The position numbers were made by a program, and so were the translations under genes. From Macrostomum hystrix (taxonomy: Eukaryota; Platyhelminthes; Macrostomidae): a DNA stretch of 64,000 nt. Under the pieces are notes generated by a model. That model saw only the letters and a program-made list of their open reading frames with translations, searched no databases and had not been told where the DNA came from. Below, in pieces: positions 12,001 to 22,023 of the stretch. The DNA lies in NCBI GenBank assembly GCA_950097015.1, contig CATNEN010000011.1, positions 558,001 to 622,000 on the forward strand. The letters are read 5' to 3'. Position 1 is the first letter of the stretch. Each line of letters opens with the position of its first letter.

Positions 12001-14080
12001 AGCCATTTAGCTCACTCCTGAGCACAGCACTCAGATACTGTATGCAGGCACACGCTCACACGGGTGTGTACATCTGCCCTGACTTTCTCATCGTCAGGCA
12101 GTGTACCCTTCACTATGAATTGGAGGTTGGCCCTCAATGGCGTAAGTCGCACAATTAGCCCCCAAGCCTTCTCTCCGCCGCTGCGCCCTAAATAAATGTG
12201 GCCTCGCCGCGGAATCTAGCTTAGTGACATTAGTGCGATAGGCAAACCGCTCTGTCACCGACCCCCGGTCTGTGTGCTATTCATCCTTACTTAAATTCAA
12301 TGAGCTAGTAGCCATGTGATTAGAGTTTTGAATTTCTCACCTGAAAATTCGGTGTGTGTAGGCCTGCTTAATGATAGTTTTATCAATATCCCCAGCTGGC
12401 TAAACTACTGCAGTTTGGTTTTTGCATTCGCTAGCAAATTGTTGATTGATATTTAATAAGTAAATCATTATTAATCAATAAAATGCATAATCAGCGAGAC
12501 AATTTTTAGTCTTCCTATTTAACATTTTCTTTTTTTGCCTTGCACATCTCGCCCGCTTTCCTATTCTATTTGCAGCCTACGGTTACGGAACATTGGGATA
12601 CAATGGTAATATAGAGCTTCAATGTTTTATTTTAGATGTACTCTAAGTCGTTAAAACCAAATCTTACCAATATTTTTCCAGTTTCACGTCACTACCGGTG
12701 CACACGTGTAGCATTTATATACATAATAATAGACCTCTGCATAATTGCATCTTAATATAGAATGATTTTCATTCGTTGTTCCAGCTGAGCTCGACCAATC
12801 AGATGCCGAAGAGCCACTACTATTGGAATGGATTAATTTAGTTAACGAACGGAATAGATTGTGTCGCGAAGAGCTCTACCTGTTGAGACGGTGAGACCAA
12901 TACTCAAACATTCTAATTTGAAACGTTATTTTCTTCTAAAAAACTTATTTTTGCAATTTTCTAGATCGGAAGAACGCGAACTAGAATTGCAGCACTCGAG
13001 CATTGAATTCGATTTGCGCCGAGTCATGAGCAAGCAGGGTGGGTTTGGTTTGTTGGAACCGCACGCATAATTATATATTATTATTAAATATATTAATTGT
13101 CAAAGTAATTCCTACCCGGCACAGCTTTAACTATCTCTCAGCGGTTCCAAAAATGGTGTACAGCTGTTTTGTCCATGGACTTGGGCCCTTTCTAGAAAAT
13201 CGGCCATTCCGTTTTGAAGCTATCGCTAAGTAGGCAGTGGATATTTGAAATACGAGGAGTAATTGGTCTTTCTAATTGGTAATTGGAGGTATTTCTAATG
13301 TCTCTAATTGGAACTTTAGACCTCTCTGGCAGAAGTCGGATTTTAAAGTTTATCTACGAGCTATAAATTTGGTCAAATTATTTAAATTTACTAACGTGTA
13401 GTGCTGAATAAATTTGTTTAATTATAAAATGCAGCATCTCAATTATAAATTAACCCACGGAGCTAGTTTGTGCCGCCAAACTTTGCCACTTTCCTAGCAG
13501 GCAGAAGAGTTAGTGAATTCTACAATAATCTACGAGTAGAAATCTATGGGTGCCACACACAACAACGTCAATTTCTACCCAGTTGTTTTCCTGGGCTGCC
13601 ATTCTAACTCTATATTTGATCAGGTTAATTTGTGAAATTAACAGAATCGATTACATTTTAGAGGCCCTTAAAACTGAGTCGGACAAAGAGCTGGAGCGAA
13701 ATCTTCTAGCCCAGCTAACCGAAGTTGTAAACAAGCGGGCCAAGATCATCGATCTCATTGACGCCAGTCAGCGTGAACAGGAGGAGCAGGAGCAGCTCCT
13801 GGCTGCCACTCTGGCCACAGCCAGCGCTTCTGTACACGAAAAAACTACAAATAGCAGCAAGAAGGAAAATAAGAAACTCTTCAAGCTGCATAAGAAAGAG
13901 GAGAAAGACAAGTCTAAAAAGAAATCTAAGCTGGCATCGAAGTTAAAGAAAAAGCCGCCAGCAGAAGATAAAAAATCGGACGAAGAGGCGGATTCCGCTG
14001 AGGCTGAGACGCAGCGTCAGCCGCATCAACGCTTCAAACTGTTTGGCAGCTTGCGGCGGCAAAAACAGAAAGAAAAATAA
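6022..14080 (+). CDS. MICALL: MICAL-like protein (CH, half LIM, NPF, bMERB)
   Basis: Nine exons: 6022-6385, 6991-7115, 8983-9944, 10555-11049, 11674-11921, 12576-12605, 12785-12890, 12965-13038, 13662-14080. All junctions are GT-AG with matching phase, giving 940 residues. MICAL-like proteins link Rab8/13/35-type GTPases and EHD proteins on recycling endosomes to actin. Exon 1 is a calponin-homology domain ([21 protein letters not shown]). Exon 3 begins with only the first LIM zinc half (CAICDGDVFLLQR...HRQC), then an Ala/Ser/Thr region with six 12-residue repeats. Two EHD-binding NPF motifs follow in acidic context (YPEEFNPF, YPEDLNPF). Exons 5-9 form the C-terminal bMERB Rab-binding coiled coil (ELAVLGERQAQIESRGRDL; LLLEWINLVNERNRL; LLAQLTEVVNKRAKII), ending in a Lys-rich tail. 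Exon 6 is a 30-base microexon. A poly-Gln run lies in exon 2. An AATAAA sits four bases after the stop. Confidence 0.92.
6435..6985. repeat. 33-bp minisatellite in intron 1 of MICALL
   Basis: About fifteen units of a 33-base repeat whose core is CCAGATAGAATGTCAGTTAC followed by ATCATCCAGCTGA. The array fills nearly all of intron 1 (6386-6990) and runs up to the acceptor of exon 2. Outer units carry CCAGGTAGAATG, which resembles a splice donor. Because 33 is a multiple of three, the minus strand stays open for about 200 codons; that is a repeat artefact. Confidence 0.95.
7770..7984. repeat. 30-bp minisatellite in intron 2 of MICALL
   Basis: Seven nearly identical 30-base units (TCCTATCATTTAGGGGTGTG plus AGATTGACAA). 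Intron 2 otherwise is AT-rich non-coding DNA. Confidence 0.97.
8541..8580. repeat. Perfect 14-bp inverted repeat
   Basis: GATACATCAATAGA at 8541-8554 is followed after 12 bases by its exact complement at 8567-8580, inside intron 2 of the MICAL-like gene. Confidence 0.85.
8582..8860. repeat. ~30-bp degenerate tandem repeat in intron 2
   Basis: About eight imperfect units around ATGACCTAGTTAAATG plus ATTATCCCATCCCT. It ends roughly 120 bases before the acceptor of exon 3. Confidence 0.85.
9378..9595 (+). repeat. Coding 36-bp minisatellite in MICALL exon 3
   Basis: Six in-frame units of 36 bases encode ETSAPADSTAAN-type dodecapeptides between the half LIM and the first NPF motif. Low-complexity Ala/Ser/Thr linkers are usual between the folded domains of this family; the unit is in frame, so copy number can change without breaking the protein. 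Confidence 0.93.
10105..10455 (+). mobile_element. SINE-A copy in MICALL intron 3
   Basis: About 350 bases closely matching the block at 33611-33975. The head (TGGTTAACGCGTTTGCCTCT then GGTCCCTGATCTCAATTCC) resembles tRNA A and B boxes. The body contains GGCTTGGGGGCTTGTCGTGC and GCACAGTGAGAGTGTACACT. Four copies occur in this window, so it is a dispersed, probably tRNA-derived SINE. Confidence 0.8.
11085..11345. repeat. Dispersed repeat C, copy in MICALL intron 4
   Basis: Shares the order CCACGG...TTTCC...CATGAAAATCC...AACTTCC with 22955-23100. It is degenerate and non-coding. The rest of intron 4 (to 11673) shows nothing recognised. Confidence 0.5.
11960..12280 (-). mobile_element. SINE-A copy, inverted, in MICALL intron 5
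   Basis: Reverse-complement copy of the 10105-10455 element, recognisable from AGTGTACCCTTCAC, AATTAGCCCCCAAGCCTTCT and TAAATAAATGTGGCCTCGCC. It is more diverged than the 10 kb and 33 kb copies. Confidence 0.75.
13130..13260. repeat. Dispersed repeat C fragment in MICALL intron 8
   Basis: Contains GAAAATCGGCCATTCCG and GAAGCTATCGCTAAGTAGG followed by GATATTTGAAATAC. The same ordered words appear at 23100-23160 and, inverted, at 32660-32760. Confidence 0.5.
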
Positions 14081-14179
14081 TTTAATAAACAGCAAATATT
14101 TGGATTGATAGAATTCCCTGGCTTTGATGCGGTTGTCTTTCAGTCTGTTTAGTCGATTAAGTCTTTTTAAGTCCTTGAC

Positions 14180-14890
14180 GCGATACGTTAGATTGTTCTT
14201 GATCCTGAAGCATCATGTCCTTCAGTTAGTTGTTGTTAGTGTCTGATCCTGAATGATCATGTCCTTCAGTTAATTGTTGCTAGTGTCTGATCCTGAAGGA
14301 TCATGTCCTTCAGTTAATTGTTACTAGTGTCTGATCCTGAAGCATCATGTCCTTCAGTTAATTGTTGCTAGTGTCTGATCCTGAAGCATCGTGTCCTTCA
14401 GTTAATTGTTGTTAGTGTCTGATCCTGAAGGATCGTGTCCTTCAGTTAATTGTTGTTAGTGTCTGATCCTGAAGGATCATGTCCTTCAGTTAATTGTTGC
14501 TAGTGTCTGATCCTGAAGCATCGTGTCCTTCAGTTAATTGTTGTTAGTGTCTGATCCTGAAGGATCGTGTCCTTCAGTTAATTGTTGTTAGTGTCTGATC
14601 CTGAAGGATCATGTCCTTCAGTTAATTGTTGCTAGTGTCTGATCCTGAAGGATCATGTCCTTCAGTTAATTGTTGTTAGTGTCTGATCCTGAAGGATCAT
14701 GTCCTTCAGTTAATTGTTGCTAGTGTCTGATCCTGAAGGATCATGTCCTTCAGTTAATTGTTGTTAGTGTCTGATCCTGAAGGATCATGTCCTTCAGTTA
14801 ATTGTTGTTACTGACTGATCCTAAAGGATCATGTCCTTCAGTCGATTGTTGTTTACTGACTGTTCCTGAAGCTCAATGTCCTTCAGATTT
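14180..14890. repeat. 44-bp hairpin minisatellite downstream of MICALL
   Basis: Sixteen tandem 44-base units. Most contain CTGAAGGA, a five-base loop (TCATG or TCGTG), then TCCTTCAG, an eight-base perfect stem in every such unit, followed by the spacer TTAATTGTTGTTAGTGTCTG. Some units carry GAAGCATC, which breaks the stem. The array begins about 100 bases past the MICALL stop codon and AATAAA signal. Confidence 0.97.
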
Positions 14891-16177
14891 TTTGTTAGTT
14901 TGTACTATTTGATTTGAAAGCTCTGCGAGTAAAATTATTTCTTTTCGCCTAATTTCCTTTTCTTATATGGAAGAAGACATATTTTGAGGCAAAAAAACTG
15001 ACAAATGAAAATAGCTTAAAAGCCGTCACTAACCTATTCAGTATTAAAGCTTTATGCTAGTTCGTAATTACACAGCATCTGTGAATTTTTCTGTGCTCAA
15101 TTTTGTGCTGACCGTTTCTTAACGTATGTTTCTGCGTCGTTATGTTTTTTGAGATTTTTTTGTTTTTTTTTATGCTTGTATCATGAACTGTTACATTTTT
15201 TCACTAAGTGTACTATTACTATGATTTTACCCATATATTACAAAACTTTGCTACAATCTTATTGAGTTATATTTGTACTGTCGCTTGCCTATTTACTACT
15301 TCTAAGTAGCATGATTCAAATGATTAATATTTTCACAATCAATAATTTTCGCTACTAATTTTATTACTTTTTATATCCTTGCTTTAAGAAAGCACACTAC
15401 ATGGCTTCTATAAGCCTTCTAGTATTAATCAAACGATAATTGTTAAGTGCTTAAGCAATCAACTGCAGTTTGTAAAAATTAAGTTTTTATCCTACCATGG
15501 AGTCGAGTTTGGGGCTATTATTATTAAGCTTTTTGTGTCTAATGTTAATAAATAAACTCAGTTTAAATTTGCTCATGCTTGTAAGCGAATTTATATTCGG
15601 TAAAACAGAATCTAATTCATTTCTGGGTTGTTTATTGACTTATTCACTTTGCTTAATTGTATGGTACATATAGGTCCTTAATTTATGTAATTTTTACGTA
15701 CTTTTACAATATTTTCATTATATTATACCCAAACCCAATTGGATAAGACTTACCGCGGCACTTCCAAAATCTATGGTTCAGTCTATGGACATCACACCCG
15801 ACTTGTCTAAAGACTGAGATTCAAGCTCTTGATTAACTGGTCTACAATCTTACAATTATGTTGGTGAGATAGGTGGCAAATAATGGGTACAAGCGATTAC
15901 AGGTTAGGTGTGGCAGAACCCAGTCCATGGACTGAACAGCTGTCCCGGCCTTTGGAATACTTGAAGTCCGGGCTGTGCCACCGACTTTATATCTGATCCA
16001 TTTAGTTAGCTTGTAACTTGTACTTGTCTACTTATTCTTAATCTATATATATATAGAACTGTCATGTGTGTGTAAAGCTTCATTTTTAACTTTTTCAGCA
16101 ACTGATCAGTTGAGCAGATATGCTATGGCAGGCTAATATTATAATTCTAAAAAACTTTGGTTAAAACCGAATCGAGA
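14891..16177. other. Spacer between MICALL and TAF1C-like genes
   Basis: AT-rich and non-coding. A SINE-B tail-like segment with GGTGTGGCAGAACCCAGTCC followed by ATGGACTGAACAGCTG lies at about 15905-15950. No exon is recognised. Confidence 0.4.
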
Positions 16178-19100
16178 ATGTTCCCTAGCTTCAATTTTCC
16201 CCAATTCTGGCCGGAGGACGATGGCCGCGGTCACTACAGCCGCAACTATCTGGCCTCGGACCGGACCAAGGTGCCACCGTGGAGCCAGGCCGCCTACACT
16301 GACCTGGGGCGCGTTGGCGGCCATTTTGAGTCCGTTAGTCAGGTGAGTGCCGGTAATTAAACACTGACAAGTTAGTTAAGCCGTGTGTACTTTATTACTC
16401 CTGACTTCAATAGGCTTAGCTTCCATTCCATCCTTAAAATGGGTGGTAGCCGTGCGATTCTAGCGTCGGACTCCACGAATTCAAGGTCGTCGGTTCGATT
16501 CTGGAACAACTAATATCCTTTAGCTAGGCACTTTACTCTGCACTAGTTCTGTTCATCCAGCTGGTAAATGGAAGCAGCGTAATTGAGGGTAGGTGTGGCA
16601 CCCCCAGTTTATGACTGACAGCCGTCCGCAATCCTAATTGGTACATCTTTAACCAGTTATTATATCAATGTGTTAATAATGTATTAGGTGTGGCAACGGA
16701 GATGCATTTGGTGAATTGAGCGCAGTTTGTTTGAAAATACGAGTCCTTTCTCACTCTATCTCACTCTATTTGTAGCTGTTTCGTGTAGTTCTTGAAGGGC
16801 GAGGCCGAGAAGTGGTCAAGAGACCCGTTTTGTTGAACAAATAATGTAAGGTGCAGCCGAATATGCACGTTTTAAGTGCACATGTGCTCTCCGTACAGGC
16901 ATCCAATCTAACTCACAATCTAACGCACATCTGACGCGCAAACATTTCTCAACATCTGTGAGCATGATCATACATTCTGCAAAAATAGTTTTTTTTATTC
17001 GTTTAATGCATAATTTTGGTGCCATAAGTTTATTTTACACTCTTTTTATTACACCTGCCCTAATTTGGCCAGATGTGCAGCCGACAGATTGCAAGCGAAA
17101 TAATATTCGGTTTCTATTGCGCGGCGCATCAGAAGGCTGCGTACAGCTTTTCAGTCCATGGACTGGGGGGACGCCACACCCACCCTCAACTACGCCAGCT
17201 AATGCTGGTACCCATTTAACAGCTTGGTGAACTGAAGCAATGCAGAGTTAAGTGTCTTATACTTCGTAAAAGGGTTGCTTCACTTCACAGATTGCTCCAG
17301 TGAAGTCAGGAATCGAACCCCCGACCTTTAAGTCGTGAGTCCGACGCTCTAACCACAAGGCTACAACCCAAGGCTTGACGCTCTAAAAAGCGAATTAGAG
17401 CGTACATAAAAACTTAAGTTTAATTCGAGCTAGATTAGTAAAGAACTCGCACAGCTTTGCTTTTCAACTGGACACTGCTTTCGTTAGAAATTCTTTTATT
17501 TAACGATATTTATCGAAATATGTGCGCGCGCAGAAAATTATTTTTAAGTATATAATCTTGTCTCAACATGCTAAAAGTGTTATTTTAAAAAATTTTCCAG
17601 ATCGCAGGATTCGAACCCCTGACCTACCAACTTGTTGGCCAGCCGGTCCGCCTAGCCGCCGAATCGATACGTGGCGCCGGCAACGGCTGGCCCTGCAACC
17701 GCGAGCGGCACCGGCGCGTCCGCTTGGCCTGCGTGGCTGCCTGCACTGCCAGTCGACATTTTAAAGGCCGCCCTTCGGCTCTCCGCCTGCCCTCCGTGCA
17801 GAAGTCGCGCAGCCTGCTGCGTGAGGTAGCCGAGGCTGAGAGCCTGGCCCAGCTGACCCCACGCAAGCTTGCCAAGCTCCCACTGCACATCACCCAGTTC
17901 CTTACTGCCCCGCCGCCGCCTGACGCACACAATACCGACGCGGGTACGAGTAACAAGCAATTGAATTCTCCCCTATTCTGTTAATACCAACATTCTCCCA
18001 GCTCACATAGTCTCATTTTTATTTTTTCTCAGGCGTGGACGCATTGGGCATTGACCCTCTGGATCCCGAATCCCTGTCTAATCGCTTGATTGGAATGGTC
18101 TCTGGTCGCCATTGCGGCTCTGGCATTGTTTGGGCTGACGCCGCCGACACTGTCACCATGGCAACGCCAGGCTGCTCTCCGGTTGTAGTGGCCTACGCAT
18201 CCGGGAAATTTTTAGACACTTTGCGAGTCTCGGCTCTTGTCGCTCGGCGTCGAAAGCGACGCAAAAGCAGCAGCAGCGGCAAGGCCAGAGCTCCGTGGCG
18301 ACTGGTCACACAGTGGACTTCGGCCGCCGTTGACAGTGACAAATGCGACAATCAAATCTACGAAGTGCTCGGAGACAGCAGGAGTGTGGAAGGCGCCCTA
18401 GCTGGGTTTGGTCCGTTGCTTGCCGTTCGACGGCGAGATAAATTTCAGGTTAGACTTCGATTTTTTGCATGCGTGATTCGCTTATTATAGTACTATAAGT
18501 AGAAACACCTATTATTATCGTTTTTTATTCTGCCGCAGTTTTATCGCCAAACTGAAGCTGCTGATGTCGCATCTGCCGAATCGGCGGCCCTCGTATCACC
18601 TCTAGCCGAGTCTTCCCCGTCGCCAGACTCCACTGCATCAGCAACTAGTACAGTTCGTCTATTATCCCTAGCCTTAAATCCATACATTTTTGGCGAAGCC
18701 GTCACTATGGACGCTAACATGGTTGCTAAGCTGTGGGATCCGCGCGGCCTGGATGCTTGCCGCTGGAGCCGGACGTTCCCGGCTGAACAGCTGGCTCCGT
18801 GGGCTCCTGGCGAGGCTTGGGCCAGTGCCAGCCTTGGCGCGCATCATCGCAGCCTCGTCTGCGTCGGCGGCCGCTTGGCCGACGTCTGCGATCTGCGCGC
18901 TTCGCCCAGCTCTACCGCTGGCCATAGACTATTCGAATTGCCGCCTGGAGCAGCGCCAGAGCGATTCCGCTGCCGAACTGGCATTGGCCAGCACTGGCAT
19001 CTGCTGGGATCGGATGGCAATCTGCGATTGGTTGACGACAGAATGCTGGGCAATCGCTGCCTGCTGCACGCCAAGTGTCCCCTTCATGCCGCGCCTAGTC

Positions 19101-20164
19101 TGGCTACCTGGCTGCCAGAGCCTTACGAGCTGCTGCTGCTTGGAGCCCAGGTTCGCACAAGCATAGGCTTTAATTGGTGGCTATTAGACCCTGTTTGATT
19201 GGACGAAAAAAAATTACAGCTTTACTAGTTTATTGGGTAGTAAAGACGTATTCTCTCATTGGTCAGTATATACGAGTATACGGCGTCTGATTGGTCAATA
19301 AAGATAAAGCGTCTAATTGGTCAGTAAAGATATGCGAGCGTAGGGTCTGATAAGAAATAAAAATTGTGTTAGCCTCTGGCAAGTTATTGTTTTTTATTAT
19401 TGATCAGGATGAATTTGGATACTGTATTTTGCATTTTTCAGACCACAGGCGACATAGCCGCAGTTCGTCTCCTAGCAACGGACGCGTCTTTGCCACCCCG
19501 CATAGGCTCCGAGGCTCGTCTGTTGCTGCCGCAGCTGAAATCCGACGATCCACCCGATGGTCTTCGCGGCCTTGCCATGGTGAAGGCCGACACGAACACC
19601 AGCCGCAGTGGAGCTTCGCTGCTGCTGTTTAGAATGACAGGTCGTGGACGGCTGTATCTCCACAGCCTGGCCGACCAGCCGGATCAGGGTGCCGATGAAG
19701 CACCGGCCACTGTCCGCTCAAAGCCCAAGAAAACTCGTGAAAAATCGGATAAACAGAAGCAAGTGCGAAAGCGCCGCAGATTGTCAAAGAGCGGCAGCAA
19801 GTTCTCACTCAACTTGCCAGCAGCGCCAGATTGTCTTGCAACCATTAGTACCGAGCAGCGAACCCCGGCGCTGACCTTGCCGCAAGATCGTCGCACAGTT
19901 GACCGATTGCCGCATTTGAATTTCAAAGAATTCGCTACGCCAGACGAGCAGGCAGAGTTGGGCCCCAGCTCGCTTCTATTGGCCAGGCTCTGGCACGGCC
20001 AGGACACCTCCGGGCCTGAGCGTCTGCGCCGATTGGCCTACGAGGCGCGCCAGTTTGTTGACGATTCCGAATCTGTCGTGGCCGAAGATTCCGTATCTAA
20101 TGCCCCAACCAATGAGACTCTGACAGATCCCGATATTTTCGATTCGGCTTCGTCTTTGGCCTGA
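16178..20164 (+). CDS. TAF1C-like RNA polymerase I factor subunit
   Basis: Five exons: 16178-16342, 17601-17943, 18033-18448, 18539-19150, 19442-20164, all GT-AG with consistent phases, giving 752 residues. The order of segments resembles TAF1C (TAFI110), the SL1/TIF-IB subunit that recruits RNA polymerase I to rDNA promoters. An N-terminal MFPSFNFPQFW is followed by a beta-rich middle with WD-like strands (LVCVGGRLADVCDLR; HWHLLGSDGNLRLVDDRML). Next come SLLLFRMTGRGRLYLHSLADQ, a basic nuclear-type stretch (KPKKTREKSDKQKQVRKRRR), and an acidic Ser/Asp tail. The match is by pattern, not strong identity; another WD40-like nuclear protein is possible. Exon 2 may start at 17601 or, in the same phase, at 17643. 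Confidence 0.5.
16438..16690 (+). mobile_element. SINE-B copy in intron 1 of TAF1C-like gene
   Basis: The tRNA-like head has a B box (GTCGGTTCGATTC) preceded by GGTAGCCGTGCGATTCTAGC. The body shows GGTAGGTGTGGCACCCCCAG, the mark of this family. Confidence 0.75.
17125..17375 (-). mobile_element. SINE-B copy, inverted, in intron 1 of TAF1C-like gene
   Basis: The minus strand reads a tRNA-like head (GTAGCCTTGTGGTTAGAGCG then GGGGGTTCGATTCC) and, further on, CCACACCC and the palindrome-containing CAGTCCATGGACTG. It faces the plus-strand copy at 16438-16690 in the same intron. Confidence 0.82.
17583..17645 (-). repeat. tRNA-like B-box segment at start of exon 2
   Basis: On the minus strand the bases 17605-17620 read GGGGTTCGAATCCTGC, a perfect Pol III B box (GGTTCGAATCC). 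It overlaps the first codons of exon 2 of the TAF1C-like gene if the acceptor at 17600 is used. It looks like a fragment of a tRNA-derived SINE; no matching A box was verified. Confidence 0.4.
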
Positions 20165-20502
20165 CAAAAACACCGGAAAGTTTCTAAGAAACAGTTGTCG
20201 TGATTTTTACGGATTTTTTAAAGCATTTAAAAATCAAAGTCCGAGCATTATTTTCATCCGTATGTCTAGTACGTGATTTTGGTTTCGCAATTTTTGCCAA
20301 ATAAAAAATAAACCTCCGTCTTCCTGTTATAACTTGTTATCATACTATTATAACTAGTCACAGTCACAAGTCAGTACTGACATTGCAAATTTTTAATTTT
20401 CCGTGTCTTTCATGTTTTGTTTATTTATTACAAATGAAGTTAATGAATATCAGCACATCCTGTGAAGTTTTGGTAACAAGCACAATGGACAAAAAGAGGG
20501 AT

Positions 20503-20670
20503 TGTGGCTTAGTGGTTAGAAAGTTGGACTGTGAGGTCGGGGGTTCGATTTGCAACTCCAACGGTACAAATTGCCTCATTTAGCAAAATAGTTAAATGTA
20601 CAGCGGGTGTGGCGTCTCCCCAGTCCATGGTCTGAACATCCGTACACTGCCTTCAGATGCGCCGCGCTAT
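20503..20670 (+). mobile_element. SINE-B copy downstream of TAF1C-like gene
   Basis: Head GATTGTGGCTTAGTGGTTAG with B box GGGGGTTCGATTTGC, then GGTGTGGCGTCTCCCCAGTC and the CCATGG core. It is followed by a reverse copy at 20780-20965, the pair being tail to tail. Confidence 0.8.
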
Positions 20671-20779
20671 AGCTGCGGCTGTGCTGTCGGCACATCTGGC
20701 CCTATTGGGGCAGGCGTACTCAATTATAATTATTAATATAAGCTACAATAGATCGTTAATTAGTGTTTCGAATTCCAAC

Positions 20780-20965
20780 TCGCCTGTCACAGCCCCAGCT
20801 ATTCAGCGTACAGCCAGCTGTTCGGTCAGTGGACTGGGGGCCGCACACCTACCCGAATTTCAACCTCGCTAATTATATTTCAAAGAATTTTACGGCTTAG
20901 TGAACTGAAGCTGCGAACTGCGATTCGAACTCCAGACCTCTCGTTAAGGAATCCAAAGCTCTCAA
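20780..20965 (-). mobile_element. SINE-B copy, inverted
   Basis: The plus strand shows CAGTGGACTGGGGGCCGCAC near 20825 and ends with GCGATTCGAACTCCAGACCT, the complement of the tRNA-like B box. It pairs in inverted order with 20503-20670. Confidence 0.78.
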
Positions 20966-21028
20966 TTGCTTATAATTCCTTACTAGGATATTGTGAGCAT
21001 TTAGTGTAACTATTTCTATCATGTTTAA

Positions 21029-22023
21029 CTATTTAGCCAAGCCGATGAGTCCGTTCTCAAACAGCAGCCGGATTCTTCGCTGAAAGTCTGCGTCTCGGCT
21101 CTGGCGCAGTAAGCCTTGGGCGCGGTCGGGATCTTCGCGCAGAAGCGACATCCAGCGCTGCACATCCGGGTTGGTGAGCGCCTCGCGAACTCCCGGTCTG
21201 GCTAGGACTTCAGCCACGTCCGTATCGACGGGGGGAGGCTGCTGCTGCTGTTGCTTCTCTTTTTCTTGTTGGTCAGCAATGCGAGTGAAGTGTTCGCCTA
21301 GTAGAGCTGAGAATTTGGCTAGGAACGCTTGCACCTCCGTGTCGTCCTTGTACTCCTGATGGGTCGGCGTAGAAGGATGTTACAGAAGAGATGATGTAGG
21401 TGTACATCCAGAGGCAAAGCCACAGCTATACTACAAATGATAGTACAGAATGAAAAACATGCAGAACTCAGACCCAAAGTGCCAACCTCCATAGCCATCC
21501 TGGGATTGGACTGGAACTTGGCCAACGCAGCCGACATTCTCGGATTGGCCAGGCCTCGCAGCAGCGCCTCGTCAGATTCAACCTTGGCCAACAATTCCTC
21601 AGTCAGCCACTGGGAGGCCGCACCGGCACCGGATCCGGCGGCTTCCGCTTCGGCCAGGCTGGCCTGTACATCGTCCAGTCTGAGCGACTTGGCCGCAGCT
21701 TCCGGATTGCTGCGAATGAACGGCACCTCATCCTCCTCGGAGTTGTCTGTTCTTGACTGTTTCGCTTGTCGGTGCTTATCACCGACAGAATGCTTGTTGC
21801 TGCTGTTGCTGCTGTTGCTGCTGCTGCTAGGAGCAAACAGAAAGCCACGACGCATGCCGCCGAAACTCGCCTTTGCTGGCTCCGTCGTCTTGTCGACGGG
21901 TTTCGGTGCGCTCTTGGGCGATGATAGCTTTGACACCGTGGCGGTCGCCTCCGTCTGCTTGAAAACGTGACTCATGTCCTCCAGGGGTGGCACGTCGGAT
22001 GCATCGTTGCTAGATGACGTCAT
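21029..22023 (-). CDS. Unidentified protein with STI1-like helical C-terminus
   Basis: Two exons, 22023-21487 and 21355-21029, join in phase 0 to give 287 residues. I do not recognise the family with certainty. The N-terminal half is Ser/Ala/Lys-rich and disordered (FGGMRRGFLFAPSSSS, Asn/Ser run). The C-terminal half is helical with Asn/Asp-Pro steps: ANPRMSAALAKFQSNPRMAMEE, DDTEVQAFLAKFSALLGEHF, TNPDVQRWMSLLREDP, LLFENGLIGLAK. Repeated NP/DP-containing amphipathic helices recall STI1/DP domains of Hop-type co-chaperones and ubiquilins, so a chaperone-adaptor role is possible but unproven. The donor GTTGGC is weak by sequence, but the phase and the unbroken NPRMAMEEYKDDTEVQ join support it. 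A Gln run (five residues) precedes PPPVDTD. Confidence 0.75.

Noticed and set aside
14180-14890. Regular short palindromic repeats resembling a CRISPR array
   Set aside because: Units are contiguous with no unique spacers, and the context is an animal genome.
20503-20580. Possible true tRNA genes at tRNA-like heads (also 16.4, 17.3, 45.2, 61.4 and 61.7 kb)
   Set aside because: Good B boxes, but no complete cloverleaf could be drawn and each is followed by a shared SINE body.
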